A stretch of 64,000 bases of DNA from Pseudarthrobacter oxydans (GTDB lineage Bacteria > Actinomycetota > Actinomycetes > Actinomycetales > Micrococcaceae), in assembly GCF_030812335.1 (NCBI RefSeq), contig NZ_JAUSSN010000002.1:248001-312000 (forward strand), read 5' to 3'. How positions within the stretch are numbered: position 1 is the first letter of the stretch; every line of letters begins with the position of its first letter. The position numbers and the translations under genes were made by a program. Below are positions 1 to 8,290 of the stretch, piece by piece. The notes under the pieces are model-generated. The model ran no database searches, was not told where the DNA came from, and was given only the letters and a program-made list of their open reading frames with translations.

Positions 1-792
1 CCGCCGGTCATCGCCCGGCACGTAGTCGCGCAGCGCGTGGAAGGACACGTCGGCGCTGGACAGGTCCGTGGTGGGCATGCCCTCGAGGTCGCGGATGAAT
101 CCGGCGGCCGAGCCGGCCAGCGCCGTGGTTTTCGGGTGCACGAACAGGTCCTCGGGTTCGGTCCAGAGCACCTGGCGGCGCAGCAGGTGCAGCGGGTCGG
201 CGCGGACCGAACGGACCGGACCGACCACAATCACGGCCCGGCGCGCGGTGGGGATGGTGAACAGGTCCTCATGGACCTGCCCGGGTTTCATCCGGGGCAG
301 GTGGAACACCGCCGTGGCGGCCCCGACCGGGAGTTCCAGGTCCGCGGCCAGCAGGGGCCGGGCGGAGGTGTTGGAGACCGCGATACTGCCGACGGCGCTG
401 TCCCCCACCGCCACCCGCGTCCGCGCCAGATCCAGGACGACGCCGTAGGAGGAGCGGCCCAGGATGAAGCCGACGGCGAGCACGAACAGGACGAACGCGG
501 CGATCGCTGCCGCCTTGGCCTCCTGCCAGCCGAACGCCTGGCCGACGGTCCAGAGCAGGATCGAGGCGGCCAGCACGAACCAGCCCAGCAGGCTCACCAC
601 GGACAGGACAGGCCACACGTAGCGCAGCCACAGCGCCCGGGCGGCGCGCCAGGCCGGGGCGAGGGCCAGGCCTGCCGTGCTTCCGGCCTCGGTCCAGAGG
701 GAGCCGGGATGCAGCCGGGTGGGCCTGCCGTCCCGGTGGAAGGGCCGTTGCAGGCGTTCAGCAAGCCGGGTCAGCGGAGTGCTGGAGGACAT
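1..792 (-). CDS. DUF58 domain protein (3' end beyond window)
   Basis: Only the first 264 residues are in the window and no stop is reached; the family usually runs to about 400-450. Two membrane helices are visible at about residues 60-81 and 95-112, then an extracellular or cytosolic beta-rich part. The last residues, RDYVPGDDRR, are the hallmark R-x-Y-x-x-G-D motif of DUF58. The ATG at 790-792 was chosen as the first in-frame start after the upstream repeats; its ribosome site is weak. It lies downstream of the MoxR ATPase on the same strand. MoxR and DUF58 genes are paired very widely, and the pair is thought to act with VWA or transglutaminase partners in envelope-related complex assembly. 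Family assignment is firm; cellular role is inferred. Confidence 0.9.
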   Translation of the reverse strand, partial: MSSSTPLTRLAERLQRPFHRDGRPTRLHPGSLWTEAGSTAGLALAPAWRAARALWLRYVWPVLSVVSLLGWFVLAASILLWTVGQAFGWQEAKAAAIAAFVLFVLAVGFILGRSSYGVVLDLARTRVAVGDSAVGSIAVSNTSARPLLAADLELPVGAATAVFHLPRMKPGQVHEDLFTIPTARRAVIVVGPVRSVRADPLHLLRRQVLWTEPEDLFVHPKTTALAGSAAGFIRDLEGMPTTDLSSADVSFHALRDYVPGDDRR

Positions 793-876
793 ATGGGTGC
801 CTTTGTTCGTGCTGGGTGTTCGGGGTGCCGGTGTGGCAGGCGGTGCTGCCGGGCGGTGCTGCTGGCGGCCTGCTAG

Positions 877-920
877 CCGGTGCTGGGAGACCCGGTGTTT
901 TGAGACCCGGTGCTAGGAGA
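877..920. repeat. degenerate tandem repeat across the moxR stop codon
   Basis: Three consecutive units of 14, 15 and 15 bp, at 877-890, 891-905 and 906-920, share the core CCGGTG followed by GAGA. The last unit contains the moxR stop codon (913-915). Further loose copies of CGGTGCTG continue to the left towards 840. The repeat fills most of the 120-bp gap between moxR and the DUF58 gene. Confidence 0.7.
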
Positions 921-1890
921 CAAGGGCGGCACGCTGCTGCGGCGCGGCGACCGCGGCGAGGACGCGAGTCAGCACCGCCTCGGGGGTGGCGCCGGAGAAT
1001 TCGGCTTCCGGGTCCATCACGAAGCGGTGGGTCCAGACGACGGCGGCCAGGTCCTTGACGTCGTCCGGCAGCACGAAGTTGCGTCCCTGGCTGGCGGCCC
1101 AGACCTTGGCGGCGCGGACCATGGCGAGGGCGCCACGGACGGAGACGCCGAGGCGGGTTTCCGGGGCGTTGCGGGTCTCCTCGCACAACCGGGCGATGTA
1201 TTCGAGCACGGCGGTGTCCACATGCGTCGTGGCGGCGAGGTCGGCCATGTCCGCGATCGCCTGGGTGGTGATGACCGGTGTGAGGACCTTGGAACGGTCC
1301 TTGAGGTTGGCGCCGCCGAGCAGCTGCACCGTGGAGGCGTGGTCCGGGTAGCCGATGGAGGTCTTGATCAGGAAGCGGTCCAGCTGGGCCTCGGGCAGCC
1401 GGTAGGTGCCGGCCTGCTCGATCGGGTTCTGGGTCGCCATCACCATGAACGGCCGGCCGGCCTCGTAGGTGGTGCCGTCCACCGTGACGCGGGATTCCTC
1501 CATGACCTCCAGCAGTGCCGACTGGGTCTTCGGCGAGGCGCGGTTGATTTCGTCGGCGAGGACGATGTTGTTGAAAATCGGCCCCTTGTGGAACTCGAAC
1601 TTCTGCGTCTTCTGGTCGTAGATGGTCACGCCGGTGACGTCCGAGGGCAGCAGGTCCGGGGTGAACTGGATGCGGTTGTTGGAGCCTTGGACGGTGGCCG
1701 CGAGGGCCCGCGCCAGCATGGTCTTGCCGGTGCCCGGGGCGTCCTCGAAGAGGACATGCCCCTCGGCGAGCATCGCGGTGAAGGTCAGCCGGATGACGTG
1801 GGTCTTGCCCAGGACGGCCTGGCCCACGTTGGCGACGAGCTTCTCGAAGGTGCCGGAAAACCATTCGGCCTGTTCGGTGGTCATGGTCAT
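913..1890 (-). CDS. MoxR-family AAA+ ATPase
   Basis: A 325-residue AAA_3 ATPase. Walker A is APGTGKTM (residues 51-58), Walker B is LADEIN (111-116), and the sensor-type ATQNPIE sits near residues 152-158, all typical of MoxR. Start: ATG at 1888-1890, with GAGGA about 8 nt upstream; a second ATG lies two codons in. The open frame extends far upstream to 2289, but that part is the antisense shadow of the giant gene and is rejected. MoxR proteins act as chaperone-like ATPases that assemble or activate partner complexes, usually encoded beside them. Here the partners are the DUF58 protein downstream and the two FN3/Ig-like giants upstream, which is the core of a PFNA-type cluster. Confidence 0.95.
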   Translation of the reverse strand: MTMTTEQAEWFSGTFEKLVANVGQAVLGKTHVIRLTFTAMLAEGHVLFEDAPGTGKTMLARALAATVQGSNNRIQFTPDLLPSDVTGVTIYDQKTQKFEFHKGPIFNNIVLADEINRASPKTQSALLEVMEESRVTVDGTTYEAGRPFMVMATQNPIEQAGTYRLPEAQLDRFLIKTSIGYPDHASTVQLLGGANLKDRSKVLTPVITTQAIADMADLAATTHVDTAVLEYIARLCEETRNAPETRLGVSVRGALAMVRAAKVWAASQGRNFVLPDDVKDLAAVVWTHRFVMDPEAEFSGATPEAVLTRVLAAVAAPQQRAALVS

Positions 1891-1909
1891 GGGGTGGTCC
1901 TCTTCTGGT

Positions 1910-1959
1910 CTGGGTGATTCTGTGCTGGATGAATCTGTACTGGGTGAACTTGCTGGGTG
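1910..1959. repeat. 15-bp degenerate tandem repeat upstream of moxR
   Basis: Units at 1910-1924, 1925-1939, 1940-1952 and 1953-1959 follow the pattern CTGGGTGAnTCTGTn. They lie in the 121-bp gap between the first giant gene and moxR, 20 bp upstream of the moxR start. No terminator or clear promoter is seen in the gap, so read-through from the giant gene into moxR is likely. Confidence 0.7.
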
Positions 1960-2011
1960 TGCCGCCGGCGGGGGGTCCCGCTGTCTCCGGGGGTCAGTCT
2001 CGGTGCCCGCA

Positions 2012-5000
2012 TCAGCAGCCGCCCGGCCGGGTTCCATAAAGATCCACGGTGGTGGACTTGACGAACCAGCCCGGGTGGCTGCCTTCGGTGACACGGAACC
2101 AGGGGGTCCCGTTGCCGTAGATGTCCTTGGTGCAGTTGATGGTGAGCCTGCCTTCGGTCCGTTCGACCCAGCCGACGCCGCACGACGGGCCGCTCGGATT
2201 GTAGGTGTCCGGTTCGCCGGGTTTGCCGGGGCACGTGCTGTTGTGCGCCTGGATCTGGGACGTCGGAACCGGCGGCGGCGGCTCCGCACCGCTGCGGGAG
2301 GTGTCTTGGCCGATCCGCCCGTTCTGGCCGCCGCTGATGGCGCGGACTTCCAGGGTGTGTGTCTCGCTGAAGCCCACGCCTTTGGAGAAGGAGCGCTGCT
2401 GAGTGTCCTGCCAGCCTCCCGCGCCGTCGAGGCGGTACTGGTAGCCGGTGACGGGGCGCCCGTTGCCGTTGGGCTGGGTCCAGGTCCAGGAGACGGTCTT
2501 GTCTCCTACGCCACTGCTTTTCGCTCCGGTGACGGCCGGCGCGAAGGCGAGTCCGTAGGGGTTCACCGACGCTGAGGCGGGGCTGGCGTCGCCGGTGCTG
2601 GAGCTGCGCGAGGAGACCGCCCAGACCACCACGGCGGTGGCGGTCCCGTTGGGGGCGGCCACCACCGCGCCTCCGGCCGGGATGTTACCGCTGCCGGCGC
2701 CGGAGGTGAGCTTGTATTTGTAGGTGATTTCACCGGCGCTGGAACCGTTGCGCTGCTCGGCGGTGAGGGCGGTGAAGCGGACGTCGATCTTGCCGCCGTC
2801 GCCGCCGGTATCCACCAGGGTCGCCGACGGCTGGCTGACCATCGCCGGTTTGCCCACGGCGCGCACCGCGGCGGACTGGGCGCTCGTTCCGGAGGTGCCG
2901 GCCTTGTTCGTGCCGGACACGGTGAAGGTGTAGCCCGCCTCCGAGTTGTCCACGGTCACGTTCTGGGTGGTGCCGGATACCTTCTGCGTTGCCACGGCGG
3001 CCCCGCCGCGCAGGGTGGTGAGCGTGTAGCTGGAGATGGCGTCGCCGTTGCTGTTCGGGGCCGTCCAGTTCACCTTGAGCTGGCTTTGGCTGCCCACCGA
3101 GCCCGCCGCCGTCGCGTTCGGTGCCGCCGGGGTGGCGGGCACCCCGGCGGGGATTTCCGCCGCCGAGTAGGCGCTCCATTCGGAGGGTTCCTTGGCGTCA
3201 TTGCGGGCCAGGACGCGCACCTTGTAGGCCACGCCGTTCTTGAGGCCCTTCCAGACGTAGCTCACTGAGCCCAGGTTCTGGATCTGGGCGTTCTGCCCGG
3301 CCGGTGCCGGGGAGATCTCCAGGTCGTAGGACTTGACCGGTGAGCCCTTGGACGCCGGGGCCGCCCACGTGACCGTCAGCTGGGTGTCGCCGAACTTCAC
3401 GGCCGGCGCGGCCGGCGTGTCCGGCTTGACGTCCGGGCGCACCTCGGCCGAGGCCGGGGACCGCTCGGATTCGCCCAGGGCGTTGGTGGCCGTGACCTGG
3501 AAGTGGTACTTGGAGTTGTTGGCCAGCCCGGTGAGGGTGCAGGAATTGGCCGGGCAGTCCTGGCGGTAGCCGCCCTCGCCGTAGACCGTGTACCGGGTGA
3601 TGGCCGAACCGCGGTCGGCAGGGGCCGCCCAGTTGAGCAGGGCGGTGCTGTCCCCCACGCTCCCGGCCTGCGGCGTGGTCGGGGCCAGCGGCTTGTCCTT
3701 GACCGTCAGCCGGATCCGGGCCGTCGCATAGCGGGACGCGTCCCCGGTCTTGTCCGCCACGGTGTAGGCCACGATCATGGTTCCGGAGAACCCGTCGGCC
3801 GGTGTCACGGTCACGGTGTCCCCGGTGACGGCGGCGGAGCCCTGGCCGGTTTCGGTCGAGGCCGAGACGATCTTCAGCGCCGTCTCGGGGAACGGGTTGG
3901 CGTCGTTGTCCAGCACCCGCACGGTGACGGGCTTGCCGGCGGCGGCGTTGGCTTCGGCGTCGTCGTTGGCCACGGGCTTGGGCCGGTTGGAGGCGGTGAC
4001 GGTCAGCTGGTAGGTCGCGGTGGCTTCGAGCCCGCGGGGGTCCGTGGCCTTGATCTGGACCGCTCCTGTGGCTCCGGCGGCGGTGCCGTCCTTGGCGGAG
4101 GTCTTCAGGGACGTGCCGTCGATGCTGGCGTCGAATCCTGCCGGGACTCCGCCCGCCAGTTCGTACTTCATCCGGTCCACGTCGCCGTCGTCCGGGTCGG
4201 TGGTCAGTCTGGCGAGGTCGGTGGTGGTGGAGTCCGCCTTGGGGACCTCCACCGGGCTGCCCAGCAGCACCGGCGGGTTGTTCCGGTTGGGGTCCGGGAG
4301 CACCCTGGTGCGGATGCTGAGGGTGGACTTCAGTCCGGCAGGATCATCCGGGCCGGAGCCGTCGGTGACCTCGAAGCTGAGCGAGCCGGGGCCCACGTAG
4401 TCCTGGCCTGCGGTGTATTTGAGGGCGGTGCCGTTGCCGGCCACGGGGTCTGACCCGTCGGCGCCGATCAGTTTGATCCGGTCGGTCTGGGTCAGGCGCG
4501 GCGAGCGTCCCTCGCGGACCTTGACCCATTCCTTGAGGTCAACGGTGACGGACTGCCCGGCGACGAGTTCGATCACTTCGTCCTTGGCCAGGGTGGGGAC
4601 CTGCTGGCCGACACCCGGCACCCAGATGATGGCGGTGGATTTCTGGCCGTCGAGGTCCTCGACCGTGTACGGGATGAGCTGCGGCTGTTCGGTCAGTTCC
4701 ACGATCATGGTGCCCTCTGCGCCGGGCCGGGCGGTTTTGGCGTCGGTGGCGATCTTGAGGTTCTCGCCCACGCCGTCGGGGTCCTCGTCGTTCTTCAGGA
4801 CGGGGACGTCAACGGCGGTCTTGCCCAGGGTCTGGGCGGAGGTCACCCGGTCATCCCGTGCGATCGGGGCCTGCAACGGCACGTCCTGCTGCACCTTGAC
4901 GGCGATGGCGGCCTGCGCCATGGCGCCGCGGTCATCCGCCACGGAGTAGCGCACGTTGACGGTGCCTTCCTCGGCCGGGGCCAGCAGGATGATGCGGGAA

Positions 5001-8000
5001 GACTGCTTGCTGACGGTGGCCTGCAGTTCCGGAGCGGCTTCGATGCCGTCGCTGATGAGCCGGATCGGGTCGCCGTCGGGGTCGGTGTCGTTGCCGGTGG
5101 CGTCCACGGCGATCTGCCGTCCCGGGCGGACCTTGACCTCGTCGTCCACCGGGGTGGGCAACTGGTTCGTGTCCCCGCGCGGGGCGATGCCGACGGTCAC
5201 TGTGCCGGTGTTGACGGCGCCCTGCCGGTCGACGACCTTGTAGCGGAAGGTGTCCGTGCCGGCGCCGTCGCCGGCTGCCGTGAAGTCGATGAAGTTGCTG
5301 CCCACGGTGGCGGTGCCCATCGCCGGGGTGCTGTCGATCCCGGTCAGCTGGACGGAGTCGCCGTCGGGGTCGATCCCGTCGAGCTCCACCGGAATCCGCA
5401 CGGACCCGGCCGCCACGACACGGGCGGTGAGGTTCCTCGGCTGCGGGCGGGAGTTTTCCGCGCCCTCCAGCGGCAGGATGTGGATGGTGACGGCCGCGGC
5501 GCTCTTCTGGCCCTGCGGGTCGACGGCGTTGTAGATCGCCCGGACGGTCCGGGGTTCCGCGCCGGCGATGAAGCGGAGGGTGTTTTCGGAGACGAAGCTC
5601 TTGCCGTCCGTTTCGGGGACGGGCTGCGGAAGGACGGGATCCACGCTGAGCTTCTCGCCCTGGGGGTGGGTGTCATTGGCCAGCACCGGGATGGTGACGA
5701 CGTCGTTGACCCGCACGTTCACCTCGTCCGGTTTGGGCTGCGGGGCCTCGACGACGGCGGGCGCCGGGACGGGGACCACGGAGACGCTGCCGGTGGCCGA
5801 TTTGGTGCCGTTGGACATGGTGTAGCGGAAGGTGAACGGGTCCTTGGTGCCGATGACGTCGGTGATCCGCAGGACGCTGTGGTCGATCACGCTGACCGAG
5901 GCGGTCGCGTTCTCGGGCAGCTGGACGGACTGCAGCACCAGCACGCCGCCGGACGGGTCCGAGTCGTTGGCCAGCGGATCCAGGAGCACGCTGCCGCCGA
6001 CCGGCATCAGGGCGACATCATGCACGGCCACGGGGTTGCCGGCGTCCTTGCCGGACTCGACGTCCACCCGGATCAGGCCCTGGCTGCTTTGCGGGCCGTT
6101 GCTGGCGATGTACGTCAGGTAGATGGGGCCGGGGGTGCTGCTGCGGAATGTGAAGGTTCCGCCGTCGGTCACGGGACCCAGTTCGGCGGTGCCGGCGGCT
6201 TCGACCTGGGCCAGGCGCAGCGCGCCGCCGTTGGGGTCGACGTCGTTCTTGAGCGGCGCGATCACGAGGTCCTGGCCGACGACGGCGGTGACGTGGTCGG
6301 CGTTGACCACGGGCTGCAGGGCACCGGGGGGCTGGACGTTCACGGTCACCTTGCCGGTGCTGGTGGCGCGGCCGTCCCAGACGGTCACGGTGACGGACTT
6401 CTTGCCCGGCGCGGCGCCGGAGTCCTGGTAGGTGAGCAGGCCGTCGCGGCGGACCTTGACCTGGTCCTGGTCGTTGTCGGCCTTGGCCTCCATCAGCACG
6501 AGGTCGTCGCCGTCGGGGTCGGTCCAGTCGGTGAGGATGTTCTGGCTGACGGTTTTGCCCTGCTCCACCAGCATGGTGGTGGGCTCGCCGCGTTTGAACA
6601 GGGGAGGTCTGTTCTCGTCGGGGCCGACGACGTTCAGGGTGATGCTTCCGGCGGCGGAGAGGCCGCGGCCGTCGGCGGCGTTGTAGCCAAAGTTTTCGGT
6701 GCCCGGCTTCGCGTCGGCCGGGACCGTGATCTGGAAGGCGGTGCCGCCGTAGATGTTCTCCAGGCTGCCGGACGCCGGGCCGTTGTCGCCCACCGAGGCG
6801 GTGAGGACGTCGCCGTCGGGGTCCGAATCGTTGTCCAGTACGGACAGGATGGTGGTGCGGCCCGGGCGGACGCCGACGGCGTCAGGCTTGGTTTCCGGCG
6901 GCCGGTTGGGTTTGGTGCGGTCCGGCAGGACGTTGACGGTGTTGGTGTCCGCCGACTCCTGGTCCTGGTCATCGGACTGGTTCTTGGGCGGGACGACGTC
7001 GTCCCAGTTGTTGACCAGCTGCATGTTCTGGTTGACCAGCCAGACATTGCCGGAATTCACATCATTGAGGACCACCAGGTCCCGGTTCACCCGGAACGCA
7101 TACGACGGCGACGCACTGGCCTTGGGCACATCCACCGTCTTGTCATCGGCATCATTGACGCACTCACGGACATACTTGTTCGCCCCCGACCACGCCGCAT
7201 GCACACACCCGGCCAGCTGCACCGGCGCCGCCGGCACACCCTGCCCGCCAAACGTCACCGTCTTCGCCGTCGAACCATCCAGCGGCTGATGCAGCAGCGC
7301 CTTCGGCGTCGCGACCGCCACCGCGTCCGCCGCCGGACCCGAGAGCTGCAGCTTCGCATCCCGCGCCTCCGCCAACGCCAACTCACGCCCGCCCGGCAGG
7401 AACAACTTCCCCCGGCCCGCATCCAGCACCACCGGCTGGTCCCCCACCACCGCCAGCTGCAGATCCCCGGCACCCCTGAGCCCGTCCCAGGAACTCACCG
7501 TCGAATCCGTAACCGCACCCCCGGCATCCACCCCCGTCACCGTGACCTGCCCGGACTTCGGATCCGCACTGTAAATCCGGTCATCGGCCCCGACCGCCGA
7601 CACCGTCCCGGCCGAGCCCGTCAACACCGGCTCGGAACTCTCCTCATCAAAACCATTCACCGTCGAGGGCGAGAGCGCCCACACCGTCCCCTTCGCCGCA
7701 TCCGTCACCGACATGACCTGCGACCCGAAACTCACCGCCGCGGACCCCGGCAGCTTCTTATCCCCACCCAAACGCATGTTCGCCGCCGACACCTGATTCA
7801 ACGTCGAACCAGCACTGTCATCCACAAACACCGTCCCGGCATCCTGCAGCACATCAAACGTCGTACCCGCCGGCGTCACCGCCCCGTCCAACACCCGCGA
7901 CGGATAATTCAACCGCCCCACCGCATTCTTCGACTTCGACACCACCCACACCCCACCATCGTTCAACTCCACCTCAGTGGTCTTAAACCCCGGATAAATG

Positions 8001-8134
8001 ACGGCAGCCGTGACCAGCACCGCGGCAGCGGAGATGGAGGCGGTGACGGCGATGAACTTGTTGCGCCGTTTGTGGAACCCCGGATGATCAGAGCCCGGCT
8101 TCCTGGACCCCAGCGTGGCGAAAAGACGTGTCAC
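2012..8134 (-). CDS. giant membrane-anchored Ig-like/FN3 repeat protein (copy 1)
   Basis: A 2,040-residue protein. One hydrophobic anchor (about residues 27-48) follows a basic N-terminus. Then come a propeller-like domain (about 55-365) with repeats such as GVWVV and TVWALSPS, an acidic linker, and about eleven cadherin/Ig-like repeats (about 410-1480) marked by VLDNDSDPDGD-type calcium-binding-like motifs. About five FN3 domains (about 1482-1965) and a Cys-containing SH3-like tail (GWFVKSTTV) complete it. No LPxTG sorting signal was found. Start: GTG at 8132-8134, with AAGGAA about 10 nt upstream. It looks like an exported, long-reach ectodomain anchored at its N-terminus. Together with MoxR and DUF58 it resembles the FN3 protein of the bifidobacterial PFNA cluster. 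Ligand unknown. Confidence 0.9.
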   Translation of the reverse strand: MTRLFATLGSRKPGSDHPGFHKRRNKFIAVTASISAAAVLVTAAVIYPGFKTTEVELNDGGVWVVSKSKNAVGRLNYPSRVLDGAVTPAGTTFDVLQDAGTVFVDDSAGSTLNQVSAANMRLGGDKKLPGSAAVSFGSQVMSVTDAAKGTVWALSPSTVNGFDEESSEPVLTGSAGTVSAVGADDRIYSADPKSGQVTVTGVDAGGAVTDSTVSSWDGLRGAGDLQLAVVGDQPVVLDAGRGKLFLPGGRELALAEARDAKLQLSGPAADAVAVATPKALLHQPLDGSTAKTVTFGGQGVPAAPVQLAGCVHAAWSGANKYVRECVNDADDKTVDVPKASASPSYAFRVNRDLVVLNDVNSGNVWLVNQNMQLVNNWDDVVPPKNQSDDQDQESADTNTVNVLPDRTKPNRPPETKPDAVGVRPGRTTILSVLDNDSDPDGDVLTASVGDNGPASGSLENIYGGTAFQITVPADAKPGTENFGYNAADGRGLSAAGSITLNVVGPDENRPPLFKRGEPTTMLVEQGKTVSQNILTDWTDPDGDDLVLMEAKADNDQDQVKVRRDGLLTYQDSGAAPGKKSVTVTVWDGRATSTGKVTVNVQPPGALQPVVNADHVTAVVGQDLVIAPLKNDVDPNGGALRLAQVEAAGTAELGPVTDGGTFTFRSSTPGPIYLTYIASNGPQSSQGLIRVDVESGKDAGNPVAVHDVALMPVGGSVLLDPLANDSDPSGGVLVLQSVQLPENATASVSVIDHSVLRITDVIGTKDPFTFRYTMSNGTKSATGSVSVVPVPAPAVVEAPQPKPDEVNVRVNDVVTIPVLANDTHPQGEKLSVDPVLPQPVPETDGKSFVSENTLRFIAGAEPRTVRAIYNAVDPQGQKSAAAVTIHILPLEGAENSRPQPRNLTARVVAAGSVRIPVELDGIDPDGDSVQLTGIDSTPAMGTATVGSNFIDFTAAGDGAGTDTFRYKVVDRQGAVNTGTVTVGIAPRGDTNQLPTPVDDEVKVRPGRQIAVDATGNDTDPDGDPIRLISDGIEAAPELQATVSKQSSRIILLAPAEEGTVNVRYSVADDRGAMAQAAIAVKVQQDVPLQAPIARDDRVTSAQTLGKTAVDVPVLKNDEDPDGVGENLKIATDAKTARPGAEGTMIVELTEQPQLIPYTVEDLDGQKSTAIIWVPGVGQQVPTLAKDEVIELVAGQSVTVDLKEWVKVREGRSPRLTQTDRIKLIGADGSDPVAGNGTALKYTAGQDYVGPGSLSFEVTDGSGPDDPAGLKSTLSIRTRVLPDPNRNNPPVLLGSPVEVPKADSTTTDLARLTTDPDDGDVDRMKYELAGGVPAGFDASIDGTSLKTSAKDGTAAGATGAVQIKATDPRGLEATATYQLTVTASNRPKPVANDDAEANAAAGKPVTVRVLDNDANPFPETALKIVSASTETGQGSAAVTGDTVTVTPADGFSGTMIVAYTVADKTGDASRYATARIRLTVKDKPLAPTTPQAGSVGDSTALLNWAAPADRGSAITRYTVYGEGGYRQDCPANSCTLTGLANNSKYHFQVTATNALGESERSPASAEVRPDVKPDTPAAPAVKFGDTQLTVTWAAPASKGSPVKSYDLEISPAPAGQNAQIQNLGSVSYVWKGLKNGVAYKVRVLARNDAKEPSEWSAYSAAEIPAGVPATPAAPNATAAGSVGSQSQLKVNWTAPNSNGDAISSYTLTTLRGGAAVATQKVSGTTQNVTVDNSEAGYTFTVSGTNKAGTSGTSAQSAAVRAVGKPAMVSQPSATLVDTGGDGGKIDVRFTALTAEQRNGSSAGEITYKYKLTSGAGSGNIPAGGAVVAAPNGTATAVVVWAVSSRSSSTGDASPASASVNPYGLAFAPAVTGAKSSGVGDKTVSWTWTQPNGNGRPVTGYQYRLDGAGGWQDTQQRSFSKGVGFSETHTLEVRAISGGQNGRIGQDTSRSGAEPPPPVPTSQIQAHNSTCPGKPGEPDTYNPSGPSCGVGWVERTEGRLTINCTKDIYGNGTPWFRVTEGSHPGWFVKSTTVDLYGTRPGGC
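6997..8005 (-). repeat. near-identical 1,009-bp block, copy 1
   Basis: This block matches 13321-14329 without gaps and with only about five single-base differences, all silent. It encodes roughly residues 43-380: the end of the anchor, the propeller-like domain and the start of the linker. On both sides the two genes diverge abruptly. Inside the block codons end mostly in G or T (GTG, TCG, GGG, TTG, AAT). The same gene outside it uses C-ending codons. Confidence 0.95.
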
Positions 8135-8240
8135 AGCTTCAGATTTCCTTCAGAACGGCGTTGTGATTCCCGTGGCGGACCCGAGACCAGGCCCTCACTT
8201 CCCGCGACAGCCTACCGAACATGCCGGGGGCGTGCGATGG

Positions 8241-8275
8241 GCAGGACTTCCCTGCCGCGCTCGGGGAAGTCCTGC
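8241..8275. terminator. 12-bp-stem hairpin between the two giant genes
   Basis: Arms at 8241-8252 and 8264-8275 are perfectly complementary (GCAGGACTTCCC) around an 11-nt loop. It lies 16 bp downstream of the stop of giant copy 2 and 107 bp upstream of the start of copy 1. There is no T-run, so it may attenuate rather than end transcription, or act as an RNA-processing site that sets the ratio of the two products. Confidence 0.55.
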
Positions 8276-8290
8276 TTCGCCCTCCGCCAG

